The notes: generated by a model not told the origin, from the sequence alone. Counted from the stretch's first letter, positions 22,201 to 34,799 are shown. The stretch: 64,000 bases of DNA from Sipunculus nudus (GCA_026874595.1 CM049316.1:57173676-57237675), one strand, 5' to 3'. Translations and numbers: made by a program.

Positions 22201-24878
22201 ATGAATTTTGGTCACTGCGCCCTAAATTTTGTGAGCTATGGGGTCTGTTTTTGCACCCCAGAATAATTAAAACTTTGATAAAAAGCTCCAGTATCTGAAT
22301 AACTGATGCATTTAGTGTCGTGATTCTTTCCATGCAATTTTAACATTAGTATTTCATTAGTATTTCATTATTATCTTGAAGACTTATTTTATTTAATTTT
22401 TAAGATAATTTCTTTATTTTTGAGTCCTTCAAATAAAGCAGTCCAGCAGTTAACAGGGCACAGCCTTGACCGTCTGAACTAGAAACGTCAGTTAGCCAAT
22501 ACACTATGTGCAATGTCTGACTTTTTGAGTGCTCATAATCATACTTTTTGGCCAGTCGTTCACAAAATATAGGCCACAATGACCTAATTTCATGTTTCCA
22601 AAGAGATTTACGTTATGTTAGAAGATTCTGGGCTAAATGGATCCAAATTGTACCCCGTCTGGCTCACTGGTTGCTTAAAATCAAGTCTTCGGTCCATAGT
22701 ATACAGATCAACATGACCTAATTTCAGGTTTCCAAAGAGGTTTGAGTAATGTTAGAAGTTTAGGAGCAATTTTAAATAGGTGCGACATTAGGGTTCTGTC
22801 TAAATAGGGCGAATCTCCGTCGATATCTGATGACCAATATTCTGTGAGCTACAAGTGGAATGAAGAACATCCAGAAAGTCAGACAGGGCAAAAATCTTAA
22901 CAGTTGGATCTAGAAACGTTTTCCTTGATGTAAAGGGAGGTCACAGTAAAGTCTCCTTGGACAGTTTAAATAAGATCACTGTAGCATATATTCTGCAAGA
23001 TATGTGGAAGAACGTGACTTGAATTACCATTTAGAGAGGTTCGCACATTTTTTTTACAGTTGGACCTAGAAGCTTCGTATTTGATTAAGATCCTTGGAGG
23101 TTCCTGTAAAAGCTCCTTGGAAACCTGAAATAATGTCATTGTTACTATATCCAGCGATCTATGTAAATGAACATGAGTTAAGCACCCTATTAGTCAGGCT
23201 GGCGCATATTATCGAATTTGGATGAAGAAAATTCTTACTTAGCATCTACGGTTCAGATGGTAAAATCTTCATGGAAAGCCTCAATAAGGTCACTGTAAAA
23301 TATGTTCTAAGGACTATGAATAAGAGCATGATTTTTTTATCATTTTGGAAGTCATTCTACCACTTGATCAAGGTTCGTCAACAAATATTTTTTGAAAGAT
23401 CATAAATCAATAATAAATACTTGTGTCACCAGTATGTCAAATTCAGCTGAGCGTCATGGGCCACGGTCCACTTGTGTAAAATGCATCCATTAAGTGTATG
23501 TGCACTATGTTATTGAAACAAAGAAATGCTCGCGTGTTCTTGTCAGGGCGTGTGATCTTGTCAGGGCAACTTCAAAATGTAACTCTTCGTATTTCATAAG
23601 AACCCATCTCTCAGGGCTTTCAGGAATGCGGGATAAGCGGCTGTGACGCTTGAAATCTTTTTTGGACGCCCGGTTCCAGGTGTCCGAGCTTCCAAAGGAA
23701 TGCGCGAGTGTCTGGTTGTAGAACCAAGTTCTAGCAGTCTGCGTTCTTCTCGCAGTTACTAACCATTACCGACACATCCAATTGTATATTCAAAACGCAC
23801 TTACAATTGACAACTGATCCTTACATTTCACTATAATTAGACAAACAGAAAATGACATTTTATGTCATCGTATAATGATATGATAATGCCGTAAAATACT
23901 AAAAATTATTGAACATTCCACAGCCTTTTAAATTTTTATACAGGTCCGCTCTCCTTGGAGCGCTCCTAAATAAAAGCTGATTCTCCATAGAATTGACCTG
24001 TGGGTCCTGGACCCTCTACTTTTTCTCTCTATTCAAAGCCCTTATCTATCCACACAAAAAAATCGTTTAAATTAGTTAATCAATACAATTTCAAGATGTC
24101 CTGCACACAAACAGAAACATAGGTCTTCTCAAAAAGTACTTCTGAAACCGCTTCTCTGATTGGATCACCTCCAAACAAATTTATCCAAGAAATCTGAATG
24201 AAACACATAGAAACTCCAAAATTAAACCATAATTGAGCATAGTCTTCAAAATTAGACTATTTAGCCTCATACCTTGTTGTGTCATCTTATGTCAATAAAA
24301 TATATATATATATTCTATGATCCACGTATGTTGTAATTATGTATAAATGCGACTATAAAGAGAAAAAAGCGTAAAACTTAATTGGTAAAATATACTGGAA
24401 ATAAATAAACATTTTCCCATCTAAAGCAAAATTCTATGTTACTAATCAACATTTGTCAATTTTAGCGAACCATTGTATGTGGTACCCGATGCACTGAAGC
24501 TCGGTCATCACTTGTTCTGATCATCGTCATCATATAAACAAAGGTAGTATCGTTTATTATCTGATGTCTGGTTCAAAAACAGTTTTTTTATATATAAAGC
24601 GGAATGTTCCATTAAGAGGAGGGAGATATGTAAAAGAATATTATATTTACAATATGAACCAATAACAATACCACGATTTATTTCTGTATTGGCAAACACA
24701 TGGCAGTCTATAGAAAGTCTGTGATATTGGTCCGCTTAACGTCGCTGGATGCGGCATGTTCCCCCACCCCATCAACACACACACACACACATATATATAT
24801 GTATATATTGTATAATATCTTATAGCGTATAAAGGTGTTTACACGGAAACAATATATCACTTTATTAGTATGGCCAGT
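19259..24878. other. Divergent intergenic region between H1 and H2
   Basis: H1 and H2 point away from each other across 5.6 kb, so their promoters should lie here. Visible content is a poly-C tract (19783-19801), a second C tract near 22147, repeat segments with GGTGGCGCCA and GGACGA-like termini, satellite-like units near 22559 and 22698, and inverted versions of the same family up to about 23420. No convincing gene was recognised. Short frames at 20937-21137, 21341-21679 and 20600-20463 (minus) are open but match nothing known. Confidence 0.5.
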
Positions 24879-24917
24879 ATGTGTTTCTCCAGTCATCAGC
24901 GAGTATCAGCAAAGCAG
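24879..24917 (+). CDS. H2 candidate first coding exon
   Basis: ATG opens MCFSSHQRVSAKQ, ending CAG|GTACGT in phase 0. It aligns with the H1 candidate MCSSEQVKQ. The donor is good. It lies 343 bp before the first PUB-like exon. Confidence 0.5.
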
Positions 24918-25259
24918 GTACGTCATTGTTATGAAGACGTTAATGTTTCAGTTTTTGTATGTGCGGGATGTAAATTTTTTTTCGTGAAAGGTTATTCAAT
25001 AAGTTTAAAACGAGGATGGAAAATGTAGAAATGACGTTCACAGATCGAGAAATGTGCTGAGAATATCAATTTTCAGATACGTGTGATTAAAATATATCGA
25101 AATGTCTGTTCTGTTTAGGAGATTATGAGCTTATGTCATATATAGAAACTGAAAATATGAGGAGTATCGTAAGGAACCATTCCTAGCCGATTTAGCTTTA
25201 AATTACAATGATGAGATGTTTCAGATATTTATTTTGTTAAATGCTTTACATTGTGTAAG

Positions 25260-25409
25260 GAACTTGAAGACATTAGGACTGAGACCTCGGAGAGACTGTG
25301 GCTTTGCTCGTCACCTAATACAGCGGATCGTTTCTTACAACTTCCTATCAGTCCAGCAGAGAAGTACAAATGGCTTGACCTAATACGGTTAATTACAGTT
25401 AACGCAAAA
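25260..25409 (+). CDS. H2 PUB-like exon 1
   Basis: A 150-nt phase-0 exon, acceptor GTGTAAG, donor AAA|GTAATA. The peptide contains ELEDIRTETSERLWL, then PNTADRFLQLPISPAEKY, matching H1 residue for residue over PNTADRF and LP.SPA.KY. Confidence 0.8.
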
Positions 25410-25735
25410 GTAATATATCCGTTATAATATCACGAAGATTATGATGAATAAAAATAGGATCAATATGATAAGAAATGTACAGTATCATTTATCATGAAAT
25501 CAACCAAGCAAAGCATTCCAGTAATGTATTGATAAAAAGTCGCATATTTTTTGCAGTTAAATTAATATAGAATAAAGGGGACATAAGACAGCAAAATGAA
25601 ATTAAATATGTGAATTCTGTTTAATTTTCATAAAATGGTGATATATATGTACAATGTATGCAACAATATTAACACACTATATGTTAATTATATCACACAG
25701 ATGTTTAAATGTTTTTTTATGTAATTGCGGAACAG

Positions 25736-25887
25736 AGTCCTGACTGGGGACAGAAACTACTGCGTGTCTAGACAGGGTTTACAAATGTTGTGCAGATCTT
25801 TTGAAACCTGAGGATCAGAGGTCAGAGACATGGAGAACACTTATTTATGAAGATCCAGAAGGCAAATTGGACATCAGATGTATCAAA
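25736..25887 (+). pseudogene. H2 PUB-like exon 2 with 1-nt deletion
   Basis: Begins SPDWGQKLLRV, then reaches TAG at 25769-25771. One base later in frame it continues LDRVYKCCADLLKPEDQ and ends DIRCIK|GTGAGT. The exon is 152 nt against 153 in H1 and H3, consistent with one lost base. Confidence 0.8.
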
Positions 25888-26249
25888 GTGAGTATTATTG
25901 ATCCAGGTGTTACTGATTGACAAAAAAAGACATATTCACCACTGATCAACCTTATGTCGAGATACGCCACTAGGATACAAGAATGCACAGTCCAGAATGA
26001 CCGGGAAGGCAAAACTTCAGAAAAATCAGAAGAGACCGACTTTGTAGGTGATATCAAATTATTAACACAAGATATGCCGACTTTCTTACCTTTTATGATC
26101 AATTAATGGTTCTATACAACAGACCAGAAGAGAAAGGATGAACATCATTTTAGCCTGTCATTCAATCAATAATCTCTTTGCCTAACACTCTTTTTTATAT
26201 ATATTTACAATTTTACTACTTTCCCATGGGTGCATCCAACAGGGGACTA

Positions 26250-26251
<2 letters not shown>

Positions 26252-26308
<57 letters not shown>
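26252..26308. repeat. (TA)n microsatellite
   Basis: A TA run in an H2 intron. Confidence 0.95.
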
Positions 26309-26312
<4 letters not shown>

Positions 26313-26589
26313 GATTAAAACCCACTTTATCCATAGGAAGAGTAATCCTATTTACCCTTCTCCTGAACAATGTATTATTCATATGACCAAAGTAAAACAG
26401 CAGGTCAACGTAGCAATATATATTAAGTTATCAGGGTATATCAATAGAACACTCCTCTGAAATTCATCGTTCTAAGAGCACCCGTGAAGACCGAGTTCTG
26501 CTGCTTACAACAATACTACCAATCAAAGCTCTCTACCATGTTTGCATCAATAATACAGTCAATGGTTACAAGAACTTTTTTCATCTCAG

Positions 26590-26795
26590 GGAATCAAAGA
26601 ACTTTTAAACCAAATGGGTTATGCAATAGAACATAAGACTGGTTTGTCCTTCCGAGATGTGAAGCCTGATATTAAACAAGACATCGCAGGAATATCCGCA
26701 GAATTATATCTGGCAAAGGCGGAACTGGACAGTTTCCTACGTGGTTATCACAGCTGGCAACATGAACTCTCAATGTTGGTGCAGCCAGCTTTTCG
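26590..26795 (+). CDS. H2 PUB-like exon 3
   Basis: A 206-nt exon, phase 0 to 2, acceptor ATCTCAG, donor TTTTCG|GTACGT. The core is GISAELYLAKAELDSFLRG. Length and ends equal the H1 exon, but with a normal GT donor. Confidence 0.85.
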
Positions 26796-27538
26796 GTACG
26801 TTCGTTCATTATTATTATTTGATACAATATCAGAGTTGTACTTTTTGGACACTTATTACTTAAATGGCTAGATCTCAGGAAACACAAGTTTGAAAAATGC
26901 CCATGAAACTTTAGCCCATATATTCAAAATCGTAGTGAATCACAAAATCTAACCTTCTATGTTAATTAATACTAAACGAAGCTGGTCTTAATTGATGTCC
27001 ACAATGTGATCCCTCTGATGAACGAAATAATAGTATAAAGCATATATAAAGTACAGTACTGTCTATTGTACGGAATTAGAGATATTCCGTAAGAAAGAAT
27101 ATGTGTTGCCTGTTTATGTAAAGTTAATCTGGACTCGAGTAACATTGTCAAAAGAACTATGGGCTGCGGTACCAAGAGCGAGGGATTCGTGACTGATATC
27201 TCCAGACAAAATGTCTACCATCAAGTACTCCTTAAAACCAATATTCCTCAAATGTGATATCTCTAGATCAACTGTTTACCGAGCTATCAGGTGCTCCCTA
27301 AAGCCAGTGTTCCTCCAATAAAATGACCGGTCTCGAGACCTACACCTGTCCGTAAAAGTAAGAAGCATTTGCTTTGCTTATAGGTAAATGGACCTACAAA
27401 ACTGCTGTACAAAAATATCCGCAAAAGTAGCAGTATATATACTTTAATAAAACAAGTTGTGTGTTTTCATCTTTTTTCGAGGATACGGTCTTGGTTTAAT
27501 ACTCTACACTTGGCAGCCAGATATTTCTGTGTTTCACG

Positions 27539-27673
27539 GAAGCAACGGGAGTTTTAACAGAGGATGAAGTTAGATGTGAGCTTTGTCAGGGTATTAACAT
27601 ATGTGATGCAGAACTGTGTGCATCTTGCGCGGTACCTCTCCAGCGTTTATTGAAACTCCCAGCCAAACTGAAG
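27539..27673 (+). pseudogene. H2 NZF3 exon with broken acceptor
   Basis: The 45-codon frame EATGVLTEDEVRC, CELCQGINICDAELCASC, AVPLQ is intact and ends AAG|GTAATT. The expected acceptor TTTCAG|GAA, as placed in H1, H3 and H4, reads TTTCACG|GAA, so no AG is present at the exon edge. Nearby alternative AGs give the wrong frame. Confidence 0.7.
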
Positions 27674-28401
27674 GTAATTTTTTGGATAACCAACCAGTAA
27701 AATGCTTTACCATTCAGTAATCTGTTTATCTGTTGTCTCTCGCTCAGGATAAATCAATTCATATTGATGTCGAACTCCATCCAGTCACACCATACAGTTA
27801 ATCCATTTGCTTACCTCGCCAACCCTGCATCCTGATAGCAGTTGGCCTATGCTTTTTAAAACCTGATCAATGTTTATTGAAACAGCACTCCTTTAGAGCA
27901 TAATGACATAAAAAAAAATGTGGCAAAATTGTTATTCTGTTGATAGAACAAGAACTTATTAAATAACACAGGGATGATGATACAGGGTCTATATTTTAAA
28001 TGAACGACGCCATGACATATGTATACTTTCACATGCATACTTGCATTTATTTAAATTTTAAAGACTGAACTTTATTTTACAGGCGCAGGGTTCGGTAAAC
28101 ATGACTCCATCCGTCAAACAGGTTATACGAAATAACAAGCCTGTATATCGAAACAAAAATCACCGGTCAAAACATAATCTTTGATAAATACAACAATGTA
28201 ATATATGATTTTTTGATTTTGATAAATTGTCACAGATCCAATTTGCAAGTTTTGAATAAAATAGGTATTAATATGTGTTCTCCTACAGGGAATATTGTAT
28301 CGTCAAGCAAAATACAAGACACTTTATTTTCAATCCTGTATTTCTATTGATATTCATATGGCCCGTGTATTCTTCTTTTACGGGATTCTGGAAAAATAAG
28401 C

Positions 28402-28578
28402 GGAAGTGACGACAAACGACCATGCAGTGCGAGCACATACTTAAACCCTGCTACTACGAACATATGCGAGATGTTTTATTCGTCCATGTGTTCAAAGCCA
28501 AAGTTACAAGGGCAAAAGTTGACAAGAAGCAGTCAGATATCAGGGCCTGGAGCTGCTGGGTTCACGCATGAACAATAG
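28402..28578 (+). pseudogene. H2 NZF1 remnant lacking zinc ligands
   Basis: The frame reads RPCSASTYLNPATTNICEMF, compared with CATCTYLNPSTTNICEMC in H4. The second and fourth zinc cysteines have become Ser (28432-28434) and Phe (28474-28476), so the finger cannot bind zinc normally. The frame ends at TAG 28576-28578, and the charged tail of other copies is not recognisable. Confidence 0.75.
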
Positions 28579-28642
28579 CAGCACAATCAAGCGTTCACCG
28601 GTTTAGCTCAAAACAAATCACCAATGGTACGTACTAAAAATA

Positions 28643-29099
28643 TTAAAGGTGCCCATTCACCTACCTTTTGCAAAAAAAAAAAAATGGTATCCTCTCTGTA
28701 TAAATTAATGATTTAAGGGTAATTCTGGTTATGAAAGTCCTCATAACGCCTCCGTGAAGGATGTATGGACTTGTTTATCAACAACCTATTTGTAAACACA
28801 GCAATGTTGAAAAACGTGAAAAACGTATAACCTAAGGTGGTTGTTTGCAGATATGCCGAGGTAGAAAGGTCACTTATTGCAAAATGCCATTTGCAATGCT
28901 CCGCTTTATTGACTTGCCACTAGATGCCCTTGTTGAGTTTGATTTGATTATTTTGGCGGGCCCCACATATTATAAACACGTTGAAATTAACAAAACAAGC
29001 AGCCTATGTGAGGAGGATATCCACGTTTTCTGGTCTATTTTTATAAAAGCTCAAAGAGATTAGTTTATCAAGGTCAGATAGGTGATTGGGTCCCTTTAA
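28643..29099. mobile_element. TTAA-flanked MITE, copy 1
   Basis: Bounded by TTAA at both ends, with inverted termini TTAAAGGTGCCCATTCACCT and, from the right, TTAAAGGGACCCAATCACCT. A second copy lies in opposite orientation at 60547-61018. TTAA targets suggest a piggyBac-type mobiliser. There is no long open frame with a known domain. It lies in an H2 intron. Confidence 0.7.
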
Positions 29100-29921
29100 G
29101 TAAGATTAATGGTAAAGATTAGAGGTGCACACATTAACGTTAACATTTATTTATCAGATGCAAAGAGCACCGCATTTCGAGACCGATAGCGATTTTATTT
29201 GGTATAGGAAAGCTAAATTCTGCACCATAATAAAAAGCACTATATATGAATCTAAATATATATTGTTCAGTTAATCTATAAATGTATTTACAGGTTGCCG
29301 CTGCATTGACACCAGATGGCTCCAAAAATTATTATCTAAAGATTTACACTATATAAAAAAGTTTGTTATGATTTATGATATGTTTGCAATCGGTTCTATG
29401 GTTGTTTAATTACTTGCATTTATTTATTTATTTATTTATTTATTTTGGAGGGGGGACGAAATCGGCGTTATTGTTATTGATTCGGCATATTGCTTTGGTT
29501 CAAGCAAAAATAATTGCTTCTAACATTTGTGCCTTTAGGGATATTTATTATTATTAATATTAATGTTGACCAAGACTTCTTAATGGCAGAAACAAATTCA
29601 TATATCAATACCGGAGCTCTTACTCTTCCCTTTGTTTCACAGAAAAATGCTTTTATAGTAAATAGAAAAAAAGGCATTATGTTAAAAGTCATTTGTACTC
29701 TGTTGATGAATACGTTTTATAATATAAATATAATATAAACTTATTTATTATACGTGGATTGTACAAACAGTTATTAAACTAATCAAGGCATTCTCCATGG
29801 CTCAGATATTGGCGTTCGGTAGTCTGTACGTATATATAGGAAAATTATTTGCTAAGAATAAATGTCTAGCCTGTACATGTGTGTACCAGGTTCGTTTTAA
29901 ATGTGCTTATATATGTTTTAG

Positions 29922-30033
29922 GCTGTCCCAAAGGCAAGTCTCATGTCACCCGGACCTTGGTGTATTTGATGAAAGAAGATGTTCTGTTTGTGCATGTACT
30001 TTCTGTGATGCTTGTTTTAAGCCCGTTGAACAG
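29922..30033 (+). pseudogene. H2 RING2-like exon with frameshift
   Basis: The 112-nt exon (113 nt in the other copies) starts TGT CCC AAA GGC, where the second cysteine is Gly, and then loses one base. From there the right frame reads CHPDLGVFDERRCSVC and CTFCDACFKPVEQ|GTAAGG. The HOIP catalytic-cysteine position is again Phe. Confidence 0.8.
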
Positions 30034-30099
30034 GTAAGGTTTAAACTGCTCATTTATTTCAAAAGCAGCTCATAGTTATAAGTTCAGTTGACTTGTTAT

Positions 30100-31230
30100 C
30101 ATAAGAGCTATGCTGTGTCGGTCGTAAGTCTGGCCGTCTGATGATTAACATGGTACTAATCATAATCGTTGGAATAAAATTTACTAGCATTCAGGGAGGT
30201 CGTGGGCAAATGTACAGCCTGAATTTATATCATGGTGACCTTTGGCCATTAACATGGTTTTGAGTCCATTAAAAATTGGACTCCCACGAGTGTTCAAGAG
30301 TGCTGATGAAATATTTTGTTTTCGTTCTTAAAATGCTTAATAAGGCATGAAGATACTTAAGCATTCAAAGTTTGGACAAAAAATTTGACCTGACCTGTAT
30401 TCTCCGAGTTATGAGGTGAAAGTAGTTTGAGTAAGTCGGAAGAGGATTCTGTGAAATATATACACAATAGCAAGATATCTCAAGAAAGGCTGTAACTGTC
30501 ACAGTTTTTTTCCGAAATGTTATAGGTCATATGACATTTTTTGCAAAGAAAAAATAAAAATAAATAATAAAAGTTATAATAAAATAAAATAAAAAGAGTG
30601 GCTCTCTATAACTACAGTCCAAATTGGTTGTTTCAACTTTACACACGCATTTCAGTATATATTAAGACCAGCTTTTATATCGTGGTTTATTTTCGAATTT
30701 CAGACCCTTCAAAAATTAAGTATAATCACTTTGAAACGATATTAGTTTTCGAATGCATTCTATAAGAACATATGCGTTATCAAATTTCAATCCTATCAGA
30801 ATGCCAATATTTCTCCCAGGCACTGATCATAGATACCAATTCTCAAGCATATTCTTAAGAATCGTTAGAGCTTTTGCCGTAAAATTACAAATGAAGAGTG
30901 GTTTCTTTGAGGAAACTTGTGCTTAGGAATTTAAGACCAATAGAAATCCATTATGGCCACTAGGCCGCAATCATGGATATTTTATCGTCCGGTATATTAA
31001 GAATCGTTAGCCTTTGCTCTGAAGCTTTATATGACGAAGCATCACTATAGGACCACCTGCCTTATCAAATTTAAGAGCCGTCAAAAATCCAATGAGGCTG
31101 TCCTTGTAAACTTGGGCAGAGGCCATTTCTATCTGTATTAGATCTAATGTAAATGTTATCGTTCAGTAAATCTGGTTGACTTTAAACATTTATAAGTTAT
31201 GCATATTTCAAAAGGTCTTATAAAGTTATG
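30100..31230. other. H2 intron, no gene seen
   Basis: This intron of about 1.2 kb between the RING2-like and CHHPRDC exons holds AT-rich sequence with an AAATAAAATAAAA run near 30550-30595 and no recognisable coding motif. The H1 intron at this place is 3.3 kb and contains repeat A. Confidence 0.5.
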
Positions 31231-31250
31231 CAGTTTCGTTTCAATTGAAG

Positions 31251-31361
31251 AACTGCTCAAGAAATAAATACTGCCCGAAGTACCTCCACTGTCATCATCC
31301 TAGGGACTGCGTTTTCTACCTGAGAGCCGTTGATATAAAGAGCTTAAAGAAACGTCTCCAC
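31251..31361 (+). CDS. H2 CHHPRDC exon
   Basis: A 111-nt phase-0 exon, acceptor ATTGAAG, donor CAC|GTAGGT. It carries NCSRNKYC and CHHPRDCVFYLRAVD, a close match to the HOIP segment between RING2 and LDD. Fully open. Confidence 0.85.
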
Positions 31362-31889
31362 GTAGGTACTAACTTTGACACGATGCAAAGTAACTCCATT
31401 TCCAGGAAACCCGAGAATAATATTTTATTTAATTAAAATACTGTTATTTTATACTATTTGGTAAAATCAGTTCTCTCTCAGTAATAGCATGGAGGAATAC
31501 AAGGATTCTTTGTTAGTCAGATTTCCTTTCTATATGGACATTCAATGTAAGCCAATGTCAATGACAAAATTTCCTTTCTCTATTACAAGTTTTTATATTT
31601 ATTTAAAAATGTTTTCACCACTAAATTCTACGTAGGAAAGAAGAAGCGAATGTTGTAATACCCTGTCAGTATTGTGTGAATGACTCTTCGTCTTGCAGTT
31701 CACACAAACATGTAAAAGGCTGTATATTGCAACAGTTCAGTTAGGGTGCTTTTCCACTAACGTTAATCTTCGCGACGCCATGGAATTGGGGCGGCGGAAG
31801 GAATGTGTCCAATAATGTACCAATAAACACCTTCCATGACATGTAGCAACTCGGTCTGCTAGAGAAATTGACAGAAATAATTTATTCGT

Positions 31890-31892
<3 letters not shown>

Positions 31893-31923
<31 letters not shown>
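31893..31923. repeat. (TA)n microsatellite
   Basis: A TA run in an H2 intron. Confidence 0.9.
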
Positions 31924-31926
<3 letters not shown>

Positions 31927-31992
31927 TATGTATTCAATCTTCAGCAAAGAATGCCATTTTATATAATGCGGTTTGCATATATGGTTTCATAG

Positions 31993-32111
31993 CGTTATGG
32001 GTTGTTCTATAAAGATTACATAGACTGGGTGAAATTAGAAGCAAACCATCGGGGATGTCCGATAAATTTTATTGCTGAAGAAAACGCCTCAAATTCTGTC
32101 AAGTGGTTATG
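31993..32111 (+). CDS. H2 LDD helical exon (YKDYIDW)
   Basis: A 119-nt exon, phase 0 to 2, acceptor TTCATAG, donor TTATG|GTAGGC. The peptide starts RYGLFYKDYIDWVKLEANHR and ends VKWLW. Same length as H1 and H3. Confidence 0.8.
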
Positions 32112-32364
32112 GTAGGCTCCTTTGTTCATCTTCCCTCAACTTCCTACAGCTTTTTTTTTCATTTGGGTAATAGAAAGAAAACGTGTATTTTGATTTAAAA
32201 TGAGCATTATAGGTTTTTAATCAATGTAAAACATATATTCAGTATATAATTCTTAAATTATGTAAAATTCTAAATTTGACGGAATCTTTAAAACGGATTC
32301 AATGCCATCACTCGATGAACATGTCCGTAATACTTGGATACATTACCGCTCTAACTGTTCATAG

Positions 32365-32512
32365 CACATCATACAAGGAGTACATTATCGGCATTATCAA
32401 CAAACACAACGTAGACCCTGCTGTTATAATGAACCCAGAGCAGTTGAAAGCCAACATTCGACGGGAGCTTGACATTGATTCCACGAGAACCAAAGGCCAT
32501 GCATTGCTCGAG
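32365..32512 (+). CDS. H2 LDD-like exon
   Basis: A 148-nt exon, acceptor TTCATAG, donor GAG|GTACTT. It contains SYKEYIIGIINKHNVDPAVI, nearly identical to H1 and H4. It is open despite the decay upstream. A 30-nt exon 101 nt further on (32614-32643) ends CPLR and TAG and may finish the frame. Confidence 0.85.
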
Positions 32513-32929
32513 GTACTTTTAACAGTCCTTATAAGTAAAACAGTGATATATAGTCAACACTATATTAAGTTAAATATATATGTATATCTATTTATATTTA
32601 TATTTTGTTGCAGTGTGTTCAAAAGAACTGCCCATTGAGATAGGTCGATTGGGAGAGCGGTAAAAATGTGTACGGACATTTTAATACCAGCCATATTTAA
32701 GACGCGCAATCATCCATTATGCATACTTAAATCATTATGATCATTCGGAAAGTCATTATATAAAGTCATTCAGAAAATATAGCATGAATATGTTGGCGAT
32801 ATAATATAACGGCAACTACAAAGAGATATTTCAAAATTATGTGCTATTCTGTAAACCCATATAATATTTTGTTGCATTGTTTTATTGGCAATGCTTCAAT
32901 GTGTATTTTCTGTTAAGCTTTCCAGGTTT

Positions 32930-33560
32930 TAGCTCAGCTGAATAAAAAAAGTCATCTGAGCTATAGCGATTACGCTTTGTCCGTCGTCCGTCCGTCTGGC
33001 CGTACGTTAACAGAGCACAAAATGAGCCGTTAGACCTAGAATCTTCTTACTTGATATCCAGGGAGGTCAATAAAAAATCTCCTTGGAACACCGAAATGAG
33101 GCCTTTGTTACCCATATCCTTCGAGCTATGGGGCTCGTTAGTACTCCACCCCCCCCCCCCCCCAGGATAATAAAAAAAATGTTAAAAAAAAGCTCCAGTA
33201 TCTGAATAACTAATGCATTGATAACCACGATTCTTGCATGCATATTGATCATGCAGCGTTCAATCAGTTCCTGCAGACTGGTGGTGCCAGCTGTATTTTT
33301 TCGAAGTTTTATGCATTGTTTCTCAAATTTTGAGACCTTCAAAGAAGGTTAACAGGGTACAATTCGTAACCGTTGGACCTTAAAATCATCTGACTGAACA
33401 TCGAGGGGGGGCCATCAATGCTCTTTTCGGAAACCTGAAATATGGTCCCTGTTACCTATATCCTGCGATATTTGGAGCACTTTTGGAGTCATGTTACCCA
33501 TTGTTCAAGATTCCTTGAATTCAGCTTAGTGTCATGGCCGATGGGTCACTAGTTTCGTGA
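32930..33560. repeat. Copy of the satellite/poly-C repeat family
   Basis: Contains GTCCGTCGTCCGTCCGTCTG, a poly-C tract at 33150-33163, and AGCTCCAGTATCTGAATAAC followed by a TGCATT block that also occurs at 22284-22313. Its 'GAGCTATGGGGCT' part is the reverse complement of segments near 42190 and 42360. Non-coding. Confidence 0.6.
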
Positions 33561-34620
33561 CTCCATGCTGTCTTAGTAAGGTGTACATTGATCATGCTGT
33601 TCACGAGATGATGCCCCTGTTTGGTGCTTCATATACTTTGTGGCCCGCCTTTAATATGCTTCTGGCAGAATTAAAGGATTTTTCAAAATAATACTACATT
33701 TGCCTGTGCATATTTGGTCGTTAACGATTGATTTTGTGTACATCAAATTCAATCGATTAGAAAGGAAAAAACTACCAGTATTCGAAAAGGTTGACTGATC
33801 TACATGATGAACACACACATGATGAACACACATACACATAATATATTGACTATAGTTTTTACTTCATTTCAGCGTACAAAATAAAGTTCATTCAACAGAA
33901 ACAACCTTGCTCGAAGTGCAAAATGACATGCTAGGACTCCATAAGCACTAGTGATGCTGGATCTGACAGCCTCATGCGATGCGATAGACCACCAATAGAA
34001 CACTTTTTGAATGCTTTAAACATCATAATGCTATGTAGGGGACAGCGCTAGCCTAGGTATCATCCTACTTAAGTAATTGCCACCAGACTGTGTTAATAAA
34101 TGGTGAGGTGTCTTAGCAGGTTTTACCTCAGCATGAAGTACCCGAGGTGCATCATTTGCATCTTTTATGTACCTAAAATAATATCAAGCTCAAAATAATT
34201 CATTTCAGGTGTTGATGTGTATTTAATTTTGCTGATACGTAACTTTTCTTGTTTCTGTACATAAAGATTTCTTTGTTGAATTCTGTGTTAAGCTGCTGAA
34301 CGGATCTTGCATGCAAGTTGCTCAGGTATTTCTCGCGGAGAGATTGTTTATTATATCAACGATTTCCTTATATAGGGTGTAATTGGAAAAAATAAACACT
34401 TATGTGTACACCGATTCCTGCATTTATTTCTTCCGATGGTTTCTCTATTTGGCAGTTTTTCGGTGTTCACATTGTTTAAGAAGTTAAAGCAAAAGAAACA
34501 ATAAAACTGAACTTATTTGGGCGCTAGAAGTTGTTCTCTGTCTGTCTCTCGTGATTTGTTCCCGGGCTCCTCACTTTGTCCTCGAGTCTATACATGCATG
34601 CGTTTGGGCTTACTCCACAC

Positions 34621-34623
<3 letters not shown>

Positions 34624-34671
<48 letters not shown>

Positions 34672-34690
34672 AACAGAGAAAGAGAGAGAA
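34624..34690. repeat. (GA)n microsatellite
   Basis: A GA run of about 40 bp with a short interrupted tail. Confidence 0.95.
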
Positions 34691-34799
34691 GCACACAATT
34701 TCACGTTCCAGTTGAACATAATGTTAAAATGATCTGAAACATGAACATTTTTAAGTACACGTGTGACATGCTAGTGCAATGCAAGTACTAAACACTTAG

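Larger units (their letters stand above)
24879..32643 (+). pseudogene. RNF31-like: H2: HOIP/RNF31-like gene copy 2, decayed
   Basis: Recognisable exons: 24879-24917 (start), 25260-25409, 25736-25887 and 26590-26795 (PUB-like), 27539-27673 (NZF3), about 28402-28578 (NZF1 remnant), 29922-30033 (RING2-like), 31251-31361, 31993-32111, 32365-32512 (LDD-like) and a possible last exon 32614-32643 ending in TAG. Lesions: a 1-nt loss in the second PUB-like exon giving TAG at 25769-25771; NZF3 acceptor AG turned to ACG; two NZF1 zinc cysteines replaced; a 1-nt loss plus a lost cysteine in RING2. The linker, NZF2 and pre-RING2 helix exons were not found. The three LDD exons remain fully open with good splice sites. 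It runs opposite to the other copies and head to head with H1. Probably a pseudogene; a shorter transcript using only the 3' exons is possible. Confidence 0.75.
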
